Below, one piece after another: positions 16,670 through 24,618 of a stretch of DNA of 64,000 nt. Every line of letters starts with the position of its first letter. Position 1 is the first letter of the stretch. The stretch lies in contig AP024878.1 in NCBI GenBank assembly GCA_024346935.1, forward strand, positions 1,550,001-1,614,000, written 5' to 3'. A program made the position numbers and the translations under genes. The notes beneath the pieces are model-generated. The model did no database searches. It saw only the letters and a list, made by a program, of their open reading frames with translations, and had not been told where the DNA came from. The DNA is from Vibrio inusitatus. GTDB lineage: Bacteria; Pseudomonadota; Gammaproteobacteria; Enterobacterales; Vibrionaceae.

Positions 16670-18319
16670 ATGGTTTCACAGGATAAAACAGCGAAAGTTG
16701 ATTTCGAAAGCTTACTCAGAATATTTACTGTTCCAGAAGGGCCAGAATCTACACTGACTCAGATCGAAGACAGGCTTTCACTAAACCTGAATGAATTTCT
16801 TAAAGAACATATTGTTGCTGAAGAAAAACCGCTTCGAGAAATCGAAAAAGACTTCAATGATTCTCTGTTACCAGAGTCACCTACCTTCGTCTCAGAGCAC
16901 ACACAGCATCTGTTAGACACGCTCGTTTCTCATTCGGTACATACCTCATCGCCAAGCTTTATTGGTCATATGACTTCCGCATTGCCTTATTTTTTGATGC
17001 CATTATCAAAGATCATGATTGCGTTGAATCAAAACTTGGTGAAGATAGAAACCTCTAAAGCATTCACTCCATTGGAACGCCAAGTCTTGGGTATGCTGCA
17101 TAATCTAATTTATGCACAGACTGACGACTTCTACGGTAAATGGATGCATAGTGCACAGCACTCTTTAGGCGCATTTTGTTCTGGGGGCACGATAGCTAAT
17201 ATTACCGCTTTGTGGGTTGCAAGAAACAATGCATTCCCTGCTGACGGTGAGTTCAAAGGCATCGAGCAACAAGGTATTTTCAAAGCTCTCAAGCATTACG
17301 ACTATGAAGGCATTGCGATACTGGTGTCTGAGCGTGGTCACTATTCACTGAAGAAAGCGGCAGACGTCTTGGGTATAGGCAGAGAAAGCCTGATTGCCGT
17401 TAAGACTGATGAGAACAATAAGATCTGTCTAAACGATCTAGATGCTAAATTGGTAGAGCTTGAATCGAACCGTATTAAAACTATCGCAGTAGTGGGTATT
17501 GCTGGTACCACAGAGACAGGTAACATTGACCCACTAAAGGATATCGCACTGCAATGTCAACAACATGGATGCCACTTCCACGTTGATGCAGCATGGGGCG
17601 GAGCGACTCTGATGTCTAATGAGCACAGACACCTGCTAGCGGGTATTGAACTGGCTGATTCGGTCACCATTGATGCACATAAACAGCTATACATTCCAAT
17701 GGGTGCGGGCATGGTTTTATTCAAAGACCCTCACGCTATGGCAAATGTTGAGCATCACGCCGCTTATATCTTACGAAAAGGCTCCAAAGACCTTGGCAGT
17801 CACTCGCTGGAGGGCTCACGCTCCGGTATGGCAATGCTGGTCTACTCAAGCATGCACATTATTAGCCGACCAGGGTATGAACTGTTAATCAACGCAGGGC
17901 TAGATAAGGCACGATATTTTGCAGACTTAATCAGTCAGCAAGAAGATTTTGAACTTATCACCGACCCAGAATTGTGTTTACTTACTTATCGATATATCCC
18001 AGCGCGTGTTCGTTTGGCTCTAGAAAAGTCTACCGATAAGAACAAGCATAAGCTAAACGAATTGCTCAATGGTTTAACGCAATTTATTCAAAAGCGCCAG
18101 CGTGAAAATGGTTTGTCATTTGTCTCACGTACAACACTTACTCCAAAGCAATGGGATAGCATGACAACTATCGTATTTAGAGTGGTATTGGCTAATCCGC
18201 TTACCACCCACGATATACTAACTAATGTGCTCAATGAACAACGTGAGATTGCTAAGATGGCACCTTCCCTAAACAAGCAAATAGACGTCCTCGTCAATAC
18301 TATCGACCCTGAGCTGTAA
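16670..18319 (+). CDS. panP: PLP-dependent aspartate 1-decarboxylase PanP
   Basis: A 549-aa group II PLP decarboxylase that makes beta-alanine from L-aspartate for pantothenate and CoA synthesis, replacing PanD in vibrios. The Schiff-base lysine lies in SVTIDAHKQLYIPMG (Lys338), with HVDAAWGG (about 304-311) providing the Asp that binds the PLP ring nitrogen. The start at 16670 (MVSQDKTAKVDFESLL) matches the family N-terminus; the longer frame from a TTG at 16613 adds 19 atypical residues. No good Shine-Dalgarno is seen. It is upstream of and co-oriented with hexR. Older annotations call it glutamate decarboxylase. Confidence 0.9.
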   Translation: MVSQDKTAKVDFESLLRIFTVPEGPESTLTQIEDRLSLNLNEFLKEHIVAEEKPLREIEKDFNDSLLPESPTFVSEHTQHLLDTLVSHSVHTSSPSFIGHMTSALPYFLMPLSKIMIALNQNLVKIETSKAFTPLERQVLGMLHNLIYAQTDDFYGKWMHSAQHSLGAFCSGGTIANITALWVARNNAFPADGEFKGIEQQGIFKALKHYDYEGIAILVSERGHYSLKKAADVLGIGRESLIAVKTDENNKICLNDLDAKLVELESNRIKTIAVVGIAGTTETGNIDPLKDIALQCQQHGCHFHVDAAWGGATLMSNEHRHLLAGIELADSVTIDAHKQLYIPMGAGMVLFKDPHAMANVEHHAAYILRKGSKDLGSHSLEGSRSGMAMLVYSSMHIISRPGYELLINAGLDKARYFADLISQQEDFELITDPELCLLTYRYIPARVRLALEKSTDKNKHKLNELLNGLTQFIQKRQRENGLSFVSRTTLTPKQWDSMTTIVFRVVLANPLTTHDILTNVLNEQREIAKMAPSLNKQIDVLVNTIDPEL

Positions 18320-18429
18320 TTTTTTTACTCACAATACTAAATACCCGCTAAATATTGGGTCATTTAGTGGCTAATTAAGAGTAATTTACCGCTTCAAGTT
18401 TGAAGTTTGTCATATTCTAACGCATTATT

Positions 18430-18444
18430 TGTCATTAAATTTCG
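18430..18444 (+). promoter_or_regulatory. candidate HexR operator
   Basis: TGTCATTAAATTTCG matches 12 of 15 positions of the HexR palindrome TGTAATTAAATTACA. It lies about 115 bp before the hexR start, where autoregulation would be expected. Confidence 0.45.
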
Positions 18445-18556
18445 GTTTTGTTACACCGCTAGAACATAACGGTATATACTGATTTCATTCGTTTTTTCGC
18501 GCCCGTCGTCCTCATTATTGAGTTCACGTAGTCAAATTATTCAATAAGCCAACTTC

Positions 18557-19411
18557 ATGAATACTTTAGAAAAAGTACAAAAAAATTTAGAGAACTTCAG
18601 TAAGTCAGAAAGAAAAGTTGCTGAAGTAATAATGGCTAATCCCCAAACAGCAATTCACTCTAGTATCGCAACTCTAGCCAAACTGGCTGATGTCAGCGAA
18701 CCAACAGTGAACCGCTTTTGCCGTCGCTTAGACACTAAGGGTTTTCCTGATTTTAAATTGCACTTGGCGCAAAGCTTAGCGAATGGCACTCCATACGTTA
18801 GCCGAAACGTTGAAGAAACGGATGGGCCTGACGCTTACACCCATAAAATATTTGAATCTACAATGGCGTGTCTTGATGTCGCCAAAAACAGTTTAGATGC
18901 ACAACAAGTTAATCGAGCTGTTGATCTGCTTACTCAAGCAAAACGCATCTCCTTCTACGGACAAGGCGCATCTTCTGCGGTAGCAAAAGACGCTCAAAAT
19001 AAATTCATTCGCTTCAACATCCCAATCACTTGCTTTGACGATCCTGTTATGCAGCGCATGAACTGTATCAATAGTACTGATAATGACGTGGTAGTATTGA
19101 TTTCGCACACAGGTAGAACCAAAAGCCTAATTGAAATCGCACACCTAGCCCGCGACAACGGTGCAACGGTTATAGCGATAACGTCAAAAAACTCTCCGTT
19201 GGATAAAGCTGCATCACTGACGATCACTCTCGATATATCAGAAGATACCGATGTATACATGCCAATGGCGAGTCGTGTCGTGCAGATGACGATTATTGAT
19301 GTACTGGCCACCGGGTTTACATTGCGACGCGGCAGCGGTTTTAGAGACAACCTAAAACGCGTAAAAGAATCATTGCGAGAATCGCGTTTCGGTAAAGACG
19401 AACAATTTTAG
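18557..19411 (+). CDS. hexR: RpiR-family regulator of central carbon metabolism
   Basis: A 284-aa MurR/RpiR-type regulator, HexR. The N-terminal HTH (residues about 1-77) includes SVSEPTVNRFCRR-type recognition (ADVSEPTVNRFCRRL). A SIS sugar-phosphate domain (about 125-260) carries FYGQGASSAVAKDAQNKF and ISHTGRTKSL. In proteobacteria HexR senses 2-keto-3-deoxy-6-phosphogluconate and controls glycolytic, Entner-Doudoroff and gluconeogenic genes. It has the usual length and is followed by a bidirectional terminator. A HexR-like site upstream suggests autoregulation. Confidence 0.93.
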   Translation: MNTLEKVQKNLENFSKSERKVAEVIMANPQTAIHSSIATLAKLADVSEPTVNRFCRRLDTKGFPDFKLHLAQSLANGTPYVSRNVEETDGPDAYTHKIFESTMACLDVAKNSLDAQQVNRAVDLLTQAKRISFYGQGASSAVAKDAQNKFIRFNIPITCFDDPVMQRMNCINSTDNDVVVLISHTGRTKSLIEIAHLARDNGATVIAITSKNSPLDKAASLTITLDISEDTDVYMPMASRVVQMTIIDVLATGFTLRRGSGFRDNLKRVKESLRESRFGKDEQF

Positions 19412-19426
19412 TACCTTAATAAAAAG

Positions 19427-19458
19427 AAAAAATGCACGATTTATCGCGCATTTTTTTT
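19427..19458. terminator. bidirectional terminator hexR / iron-ADH
   Basis: AAAATGCACGAT / ATCGCGCATTTT stem (one mismatch) with a TT loop, T-run on the plus side and A-run on the minus side, between convergent genes. Confidence 0.85.
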
Positions 19459-19469
19459 ATTCCGAATAC

Positions 19470-19551
19470 TTCTACCAATCGTAGTAAATAGTGAGTTAAA
19501 CACTTAGTAGCTGCGCTATTTCTAACCATTGACTTACAGTCGTTGATATTA
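19470..19551. repeat. MITE-like palindromic repeat, copy D (short form)
   Basis: Left end CTACCAATCGTAGTAAATAG and right end (minus-strand reading) TAATATCAACGACTGTAAGT are imperfect inverted repeats, and both match the ends of copy B at 56397. The middle is shortened compared with copies A and B. The last three bases (19549-19551) are the TAA stop of the iron-ADH gene. Confidence 0.65.
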
Positions 19552-20751
19552 GGCCATTTCAGGTAAATCGTCGCCCTGCTCTCTTCTATTCTGTCTGTGG
19601 TCACAGGCACATACTTGGTTTAAAACCTCAACCAATCTATCCTGAGTTAATGGCAATGGGTTACCCTTAATTGCCACCGATTTCAACGCATCTGCAGCAA
19701 TTGAATCAAACGAAACATCGCATATTCCATAATGAGATAAGGTAGGTAACTCGAGCTTATCGAGCATAGTATTTACCCAATGTATACCATCATCGATGTG
19801 TGCATCATCATTCTCAGTAACAAACTGAGCTATCTTTCGATAACGAGTCAAAAGGTCGTTTCGTCCACTTTGTTTAGCTGCTCTCATATTCTCATTCATT
19901 ACAAAAGGAGCAAGTCTGGCCGTTATTACACTGTGTGGCGCTCTGATCTTGCCACCTAAAGCAGAGGCCAAGCCATGTGCCGCTCCCAATTTTGCATTGG
20001 TAATGGCCATTCCACCTAACATAGCAGCAAACGAGAGATCCGAGCGTGCTCTTGGGTTATCTTGACGGCATCCTGCAATGATAGAGCGAGCTAAACGCCT
20101 TAGACCTTCTTCACAAATCATATCAGTTAAAGGGTTAGGCTCCCCACAAACATACGCTTCCATCAGATGGGTAAATGCATCCATAGCGCCTCGCCCAGAA
20201 GTCTGAGCATCAGTGCCATAGGTTAATGTAGGATCCACAATGGCTACGTTAGGTAGCATTTCTGGGCTGCGAAGACTGACTTTAACCTTGTCTTGCCCCG
20301 ACTTTAGCACTGCGTTTTTTGTGACTTCGGCCCCTGTACTTGCCGTCGTTGGAATAGCAATCATAGGAAGAGGAGCCGCTTTGATCGGAACATTTCTTCC
20401 AACTACTTCAACATAGTCATACAGGTCACCATTATTGGTCACCATTGCCGCTAACGCTTTCCCCATATCAATAACGCTTCCTCCCCCAATAGCCACCACC
20501 ATGTCGGGTTTAAAGCGGCGCGCAACAACAGCTGACTCCTCAACCATGGTAATGTTGGGTTCATTGGTCACTGATATGTGTTGATAGCGCATTGACTGAC
20601 TTTTGAGATAACGAGTAATCACCTGCGAGCGACTAAGATCCTTCCCTGTTACAAGCAAAACACTATAGCCAAATTGATTAAGGATTGAGAGCGATGATTG
20701 AAGGGCTCCTTCGCCGAATACGATCCTTGATGTAGTCATGAACTGAAACAT
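19549..20751 (-). CDS. iron-containing alcohol dehydrogenase
   Basis: A 400-aa group III (iron-activated) alcohol dehydrogenase that interconverts alcohols and aldehydes with NAD(P). The NAD-binding motif VAIGGGSVIDMGK lies near residue 90. Iron-ligand regions are seen: the Asp and His of MDAFTHLMEAY and the two His of GAAHGLASALGGKIRAPH. The substrate is not readable. The family's usual length is 380-400. The ATG at 20751 follows an AGAGGATG-type site. The gene converges on hexR, and its stop codon lies in a repeat element, so the last residues may be recent additions. The neighbourhood matches V. cholerae. Confidence 0.88.
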   Translation of the reverse strand: MFQFMTTSRIVFGEGALQSSLSILNQFGYSVLLVTGKDLSRSQVITRYLKSQSMRYQHISVTNEPNITMVEESAVVARRFKPDMVVAIGGGSVIDMGKALAAMVTNNGDLYDYVEVVGRNVPIKAAPLPMIAIPTTASTGAEVTKNAVLKSGQDKVKVSLRSPEMLPNVAIVDPTLTYGTDAQTSGRGAMDAFTHLMEAYVCGEPNPLTDMICEEGLRRLARSIIAGCRQDNPRARSDLSFAAMLGGMAITNAKLGAAHGLASALGGKIRAPHSVITARLAPFVMNENMRAAKQSGRNDLLTRYRKIAQFVTENDDAHIDDGIHWVNTMLDKLELPTLSHYGICDVSFDSIAADALKSVAIKGNPLPLTQDRLVEVLNQVCACDHRQNRREQGDDLPEMA

Positions 20752-21017
20752 AGAAACATCCTCTGTTAGTCTCTGGGGTAAACATTAGCATGCACCCTAT
20801 TTGGTACTAATTTATTGATTTACTTCAATCAATTTTTTCAAAAGACCTACAAACAGTTTACATTACCTATCAGATCACACTTAGTTTTACCTCTAGTTTT
20901 GATTAATCAGTCACCACTTAGTTTTGATAGGTGTTCCCTATCACAGTAACAGGTAATTTATTCTTTATTTCATTGAGGGGTTAAGGCATAGTTTCAGCAA
21001 CGAAAAAGGAGAATTTT

Positions 21018-21281
21018 ATGTTTGTAGTTATTTTTGGTCGCCCAGGTTGCCCATTCTGCGTTCGCGCAAAAGACATTGCTGAAGAGCTCAAAGAGAAGCG
21101 TGAAGATTTTAATTATCGTTACGTTGATATTCATGCAGAAGGCATTTCAAAGGCTGACCTAGAGAAGACTGTTGGTAAACCTGTCGACACAGTGCCTCAG
21201 ATCTTTATCGACCAAGACCACGTTGGCGGATGCACAGAGTTTGAAGCTTACGCGAAAGAAAACCTGGATCTTTACGCCTAA
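21018..21281 (+). CDS. grxA: glutaredoxin 1
   Basis: An 87-aa GrxA-type glutaredoxin that reduces ribonucleotide reductase and mixed disulfides with glutathione. The CPFC active site is at residues 11-14, the cis-proline lies in DTVPQIFID, and the GSH-binding GGCTEFEAY sits near the C-terminus. It has a strong AAAAAGGAG ribosome site and a strong terminator. The 140 bp upstream holds three TAGTTTT repeats (20882, 20894, 20919) and an ATAG...CTAT pair (20927-20941). E. coli grxA is OxyR-controlled, but the spacing here does not exactly fit an OxyR site. Confidence 0.95.
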   Translation: MFVVIFGRPGCPFCVRAKDIAEELKEKREDFNYRYVDIHAEGISKADLEKTVGKPVDTVPQIFIDQDHVGGCTEFEAYAKENLDLYA

Positions 21282-21328
21282 TTTTATTGCCCACACTCTA
21301 AACTTAGGATGTGAGTAATTTAGATATA

Positions 21329-21358
21329 AAAACCCTCAGTCTAGGCGAGGGTTTTTTT
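21329..21358 (+). terminator. intrinsic terminator after grxA
   Basis: AACCCTC / GAGGGTT stem with a 9-nt loop, followed by seven T. Confidence 0.85.
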
Positions 21359-21460
21359 ATGCCATAACAATAACTCGGAGCCGACTCACTCACACTCCAA
21401 ACACAACCAAAACCAAAACCATAGAAAACACTCCCGAGACACTGCCAACACAACTTGCAT

Positions 21461-21516
21461 TAAATGACTTTAAATGACTTTAAATGACTTTAAATGACTT
21501 TGAATGACTTTGAATG
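21461..21516. repeat. 10-bp tandem repeat, about 5.6 units
   Basis: Unit TAAATGACTT occurs four times without change, then once as TGAATGACTT and once partly as TGAATG. The period equals one helical turn. It sits between the grxA terminator and the 3' end of the HPF-like gene. Confidence 0.9.
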
Positions 21517-21558
21517 CACAAATAATGAACTTTTTTGTTAGGTGCAACGCCTTATTGA

Positions 21559-21918
21559 CTATAACTTTACGTTTCTACCTGCGTTGAAATTGAACACATC
21601 GCAAAGTTGCATAAATTTAAGTTTTAGAAAACGCTTTACCCCTAGAAAATCTTGATACTTCATCATTTTTACTTGAAGAGAAAGAAATGCATTATCAATG
21701 GCCGTTTCTATGTCCTGATCAGAGTCACATACATAAAAGGTTTGTTCGTCCAAAAACAATTTGAGTTTCACTTCATAGTCTTGGAAATTTTGGTTAAATT
21801 TTACATCGCATCGCAGCAACAGTATGTTCAAGTCGAATTGATGAACGCTCATGTACCCTTCTTCAATCATACGTTTTGTTTCTGGTGTAATTTCAAGGTT
21901 GTGAGTTGTAATTTGCAT
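21559..21918 (-). CDS. divergent HPF/RaiA-like (ribosome hibernation) protein
   Basis: A 119-aa protein. The first 90 residues follow the HPF/RaiA fold pattern: MQITTHNLEITPETKRMIEE at the start, alternating strands (CDVKFNQNFQDYEVKLKLFL), and a final helix with DSDQDIETAIDNAF, like the DMYAAIDGLIDKL helix of E. coli HPF. A tail of about 28 residues is not shared with short HPF. Known family members bind the 30S decoding region and promote 70S inactivation or dimers. Whether this diverged copy does so is unknown. It lies 89 bp behind the TolC paralogue on the same strand, in AT-rich DNA. Confidence 0.65.
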   Translation of the reverse strand: MQITTHNLEITPETKRMIEEGYMSVHQFDLNILLLRCDVKFNQNFQDYEVKLKLFLDEQTFYVCDSDQDIETAIDNAFLSLQVKMMKYQDFLGVKRFLKLKFMQLCDVFNFNAGRNVKL

Positions 21919-22007
21919 AATGATCTCTTTAGATAGCTATATTAGATTTTTGTGATTCAGTGCTGCCCAATGATACGAACAGCGCTGCTTTCAATGAAAA
22001 ACCTGAA

Positions 22008-23330
22008 TTACTGATTGGCGATTAATCCAGCATCAACATCAAAGATGTCTTGTTCGCTTAACGTTCCTAACGCTTGCTTCAACTGAACCTGTGACAATAT
22101 GTATTGATAACGCGCGTCTGATAGATTTTTTTCGGCTTGATATACATTTTGTGTACTCTCTAGCACATCCACCATAGTGCGAGTTCCTACATTGAAACCT
22201 TCCTCTGTCGCATCCAACGCAGACTTTGCGGACACAAGAGATTGTTTGTATGCTTTGATTGAGCCAATAGATGAATGAATATTGTTGTTGTAAGCACGAA
22301 CATTCTTTTGCACATCACGAAAAGTTTCTTCCAACTGCTGCCCTGCAACAATGTATTGATACTCAGCTTGTTTTCCTTCTGATGTCACACGTCCACCAGA
22401 GTAAACAGGTAGCGCAATGGTCACACCAAGATTAAATAGATTCTCATCATCATCCATTCTTTTACCAGTAGCAGGATCGTTAGGTTCATCGTAATTCTTT
22501 AGATAGCTATAACCCGATGTAAGAGAAATCGTCGGTAAATGCCCCGAATTAGCTAATGATATTTGCTCTTTGGCAATATCTTTTTGAATTCTTCCAGCTA
22601 ATAGCTGCAAGTTCTCATTTATCGCTTGTTCTACCAATTGATTAGCTGACACATAAGGTTCCGACGTAGAAAATCGTTTTGTATCTAAACGTGCGAGGTC
22701 TGATACTTCTTGTCCTGTAATGGCTCTAAGTTCTTCATACTCATTTTCAACAGAGTTTATGGCTTGTATCTCTTGTGCGACTACGCTGTCGTATTGAGCT
22801 TTAGCGTCTTGAACGTCAGTAATAGGCGCTGTACCCACTTCAAATCGTTGTTCAGTTTGGTTAAGTTGCTTTTTAACCGCTTTCTTTTCTGCTTGTATAA
22901 AGCTGAGATCATCTTCTGCTCTGAGAACATTAAAATATGCTTCAGTAACGCTATATATCACCGCCTGTTGGGTAACAGCGAAGTTTGCATCAACTTGACG
23001 AGCGTTTTTTTCTGCGATCGTCAAAGATATCCAACTGCTTCGATCATAAATAGATTGAGATAGCCCTAAGGTCACATTAGTCGTACTACCATCGCTTGTA
23101 TGACGATCACTATCTTCATAAGCATATCCAGCAGTCAAATCGAGGATTGGTAGCAAACTACTTCTTGTTGAATTGATTGCTTCAAAGGCTGAATCTCTTT
23201 GCGCTGCTGCTTCTAATAGTTGTGGATCATTCTTTTTTGCAAGGCCATACACTTCACTTAGTGAATCAGCCATTACAGAACCACTAATTGATAACAAAAG
23301 CAGTGGTGTCATTGTCAGTACATTTTTCAT
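22008..23330 (-). CDS. TolC-family outer-membrane channel (paralogue)
   Basis: A 440-aa outer-membrane efflux protein of the TolC family. The Sec signal peptide ends in GSVMA (residues 1-21). The mature start DSLSEVYGLAKKNDPQLL is TolC-like. Two internal repeats of long coiled-coil helices are visible (about 50-210 and 260-420), and the C-terminal half ends with LSQVQLKQALGTLSEQD. It would be a trimeric exit duct for type I secretion or efflux. It lacks a linked inner-membrane pump. The gene upstream, 20 bp away, is the RpoH-derived protein, and an HPF-like gene follows. Housekeeping tolC is expected elsewhere in the genome, so this is probably an extra copy. Confidence 0.88.
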   Translation of the reverse strand: MKNVLTMTPLLLLSISGSVMADSLSEVYGLAKKNDPQLLEAAAQRDSAFEAINSTRSSLLPILDLTAGYAYEDSDRHTSDGSTTNVTLGLSQSIYDRSSWISLTIAEKNARQVDANFAVTQQAVIYSVTEAYFNVLRAEDDLSFIQAEKKAVKKQLNQTEQRFEVGTAPITDVQDAKAQYDSVVAQEIQAINSVENEYEELRAITGQEVSDLARLDTKRFSTSEPYVSANQLVEQAINENLQLLAGRIQKDIAKEQISLANSGHLPTISLTSGYSYLKNYDEPNDPATGKRMDDDENLFNLGVTIALPVYSGGRVTSEGKQAEYQYIVAGQQLEETFRDVQKNVRAYNNNIHSSIGSIKAYKQSLVSAKSALDATEEGFNVGTRTMVDVLESTQNVYQAEKNLSDARYQYILSQVQLKQALGTLSEQDIFDVDAGLIANQ

Positions 23331-23350
23331 TTTATAACTCTGTATTAATT

Positions 23351-23842
23351 TTAAATGACATTCGCAGCTGGGATATGCCCCAGTAGAGACTTTAATTTTT
23401 TTAATGTCGATGCTTCTATTTGATATATATAATCAACAGAGAGCTTATGTTTATCTGAAAGTTCTTTAATTGTTTTCTTTTCGTGAGTGAGCCAACGATT
23501 AAATATAATATCTTGACTGATTACATCGAGTTTCTTAAGTGCTGATTTTAATTCTAGTGAGACAAAGTCCCTCCAGTTACCCTCTTCGTGACTATCGGTA
23601 AAGTCATCTTTATAGGACTCAAGAGCGCTATCCTCTATATATTCACTCGTTACATGTTCATCTTCATATCGATTAGAAAACAATTCATTACTTTCTTTAT
23701 CAAAGTAATTATTATCAAAACATTGGTTACTTAAATAGAAGTCTTCTTCATTAGTTAGTGATTCACGTTGATTAACAGCGCCAACGTAATATGAAAGACT
23801 GTCAAAGACTTCTGTTTTATATAAAGACATTGAGGCTGACAT
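23351..23842 (-). CDS. RpoH-like protein lacking sigma regions 2 and 3
   Basis: A 163-aa protein that looks like a heat-shock sigma factor with its middle removed. The N-terminus (MSLYKTEVFDSLSYYVGAVN) resembles the Vibrio RpoH start and region 1.2. The C-terminus (about 95-155: LKSALKKLDVISQDIIFNRW ... YIYQIEASTLKKLKSLL) resembles region 4 of RpoH (LDERSQ-I-RWL ... RIRQLEKNAMKKLK). About 120 residues that in RpoH bind core RNA polymerase and the -10 element are absent, and the junction is an acidic linker. The ATG at 23842 has a TTGGAG site 7 nt upstream. It is likely co-transcribed with the TolC paralogue. Its function is unknown; it may bind DNA or compete with a sigma factor. Confidence 0.75.
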   Translation of the reverse strand: MSASMSLYKTEVFDSLSYYVGAVNQRESLTNEEDFYLSNQCFDNNYFDKESNELFSNRYEDEHVTSEYIEDSALESYKDDFTDSHEEGNWRDFVSLELKSALKKLDVISQDIIFNRWLTHEKKTIKELSDKHKLSVDYIYQIEASTLKKLKSLLGHIPAANVI

Positions 23843-24131
23843 GGATTCTCCAATTAGTGTCATTGATTAACTGGAGTGAATTTTATGGCATTCGTTAAAC
23901 TTTGTTATCAGAAATCGATTATACTGTTCTATTTTTTATATAATGCATAAAAATCAATAACTTACCTATCAGTTTTATGTTTTATTTATCTTGTGAGAGA
24001 TGGCTATCATCTGAGGGTTTATATTTCATTTATCCGATCTCATTAGTTTTATACAAGCATTATTTACTTTTTAGTATCTTATAAAAAAAAGAAGTTATCT
24101 TAGTTTCAACAATAAATAGACAGGTATTAAA

Positions 24132-24536
24132 ATGAAAAAGATTACATCTACAATATTACTTAGCATTGTAATTTCACCATTCGCAATGAGCCAGAACTTA
24201 ATTGTCGATACTAAAGGTTTAGATCAAGAGAAATACAGTGCTGATATGTATCAGTGCGAACAACTCAGTGATCAGGTTCAAATGCAGACCACTCAAGGCA
24301 CAGGGCGCACCGCTGTTCGACATATGGGTAGAGCTGCAGTGCTAGGAGCGGGAGCATCTGCTATTGCGGGTGGTTCTGGAACTAAAGGAGCAGAGATTGG
24401 TGCAGGCGTAGGCTTAGTCACCGGGGTGCTTGGCAGTTCGGCCGAGAAGCAACAAGTAGCGGCTAATTATAACGGTGAAAAAGATAAAGTAATGCGTAAT
24501 TGTATGACAGAGAGAGGTTATACAATTTTAAACTAG
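24132..24536 (+). CDS. exported glycine-zipper protein
   Basis: A 134-aa protein with a Sec signal peptide (MKKITSTILLSIVISPFAMS, residues about 1-20) and no lipobox cysteine. The Gly/Ala-rich segment (about 67-105, AAVLGAGASAIAGGSGTKGA...) is a glycine-zipper pattern that can pack in membranes. Two cysteines (Cys37-like in MYQCEQL and one in RNCMTERGY) may pair in the periplasm. The family is of unknown function. It is divergent from the RpoH-like/TolC unit across a 290-bp AT-rich gap and ends at a strong terminator. Confidence 0.65.
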   Translation: MKKITSTILLSIVISPFAMSQNLIVDTKGLDQEKYSADMYQCEQLSDQVQMQTTQGTGRTAVRHMGRAAVLGAGASAIAGGSGTKGAEIGAGVGLVTGVLGSSAEKQQVAANYNGEKDKVMRNCMTERGYTILN

Positions 24537-24581
24537 TTCACTAACGCCAGTACTTACTAAAATGGCTACGTTAAAAACATT

Positions 24582-24618
24582 AAAAAGGGCTCTGAATCAT
24601 AACTTCAGAGCCCTTTTT
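24582..24618 (+). terminator. strong intrinsic terminator
   Basis: 15-bp stem AAAAAGGGCTCTGAA / TTCAGAGCCCTTTTT with a 7-nt loop; the T-run is part of the stem, so it can act in both directions. Confidence 0.9.

Noticed and set aside
20919..20941. OxyR site before grxA
   Set aside because: ATAGGTGTTCCCTAT is one base short of the 16-bp OxyR half-unit spacing and lacks a clear second half.
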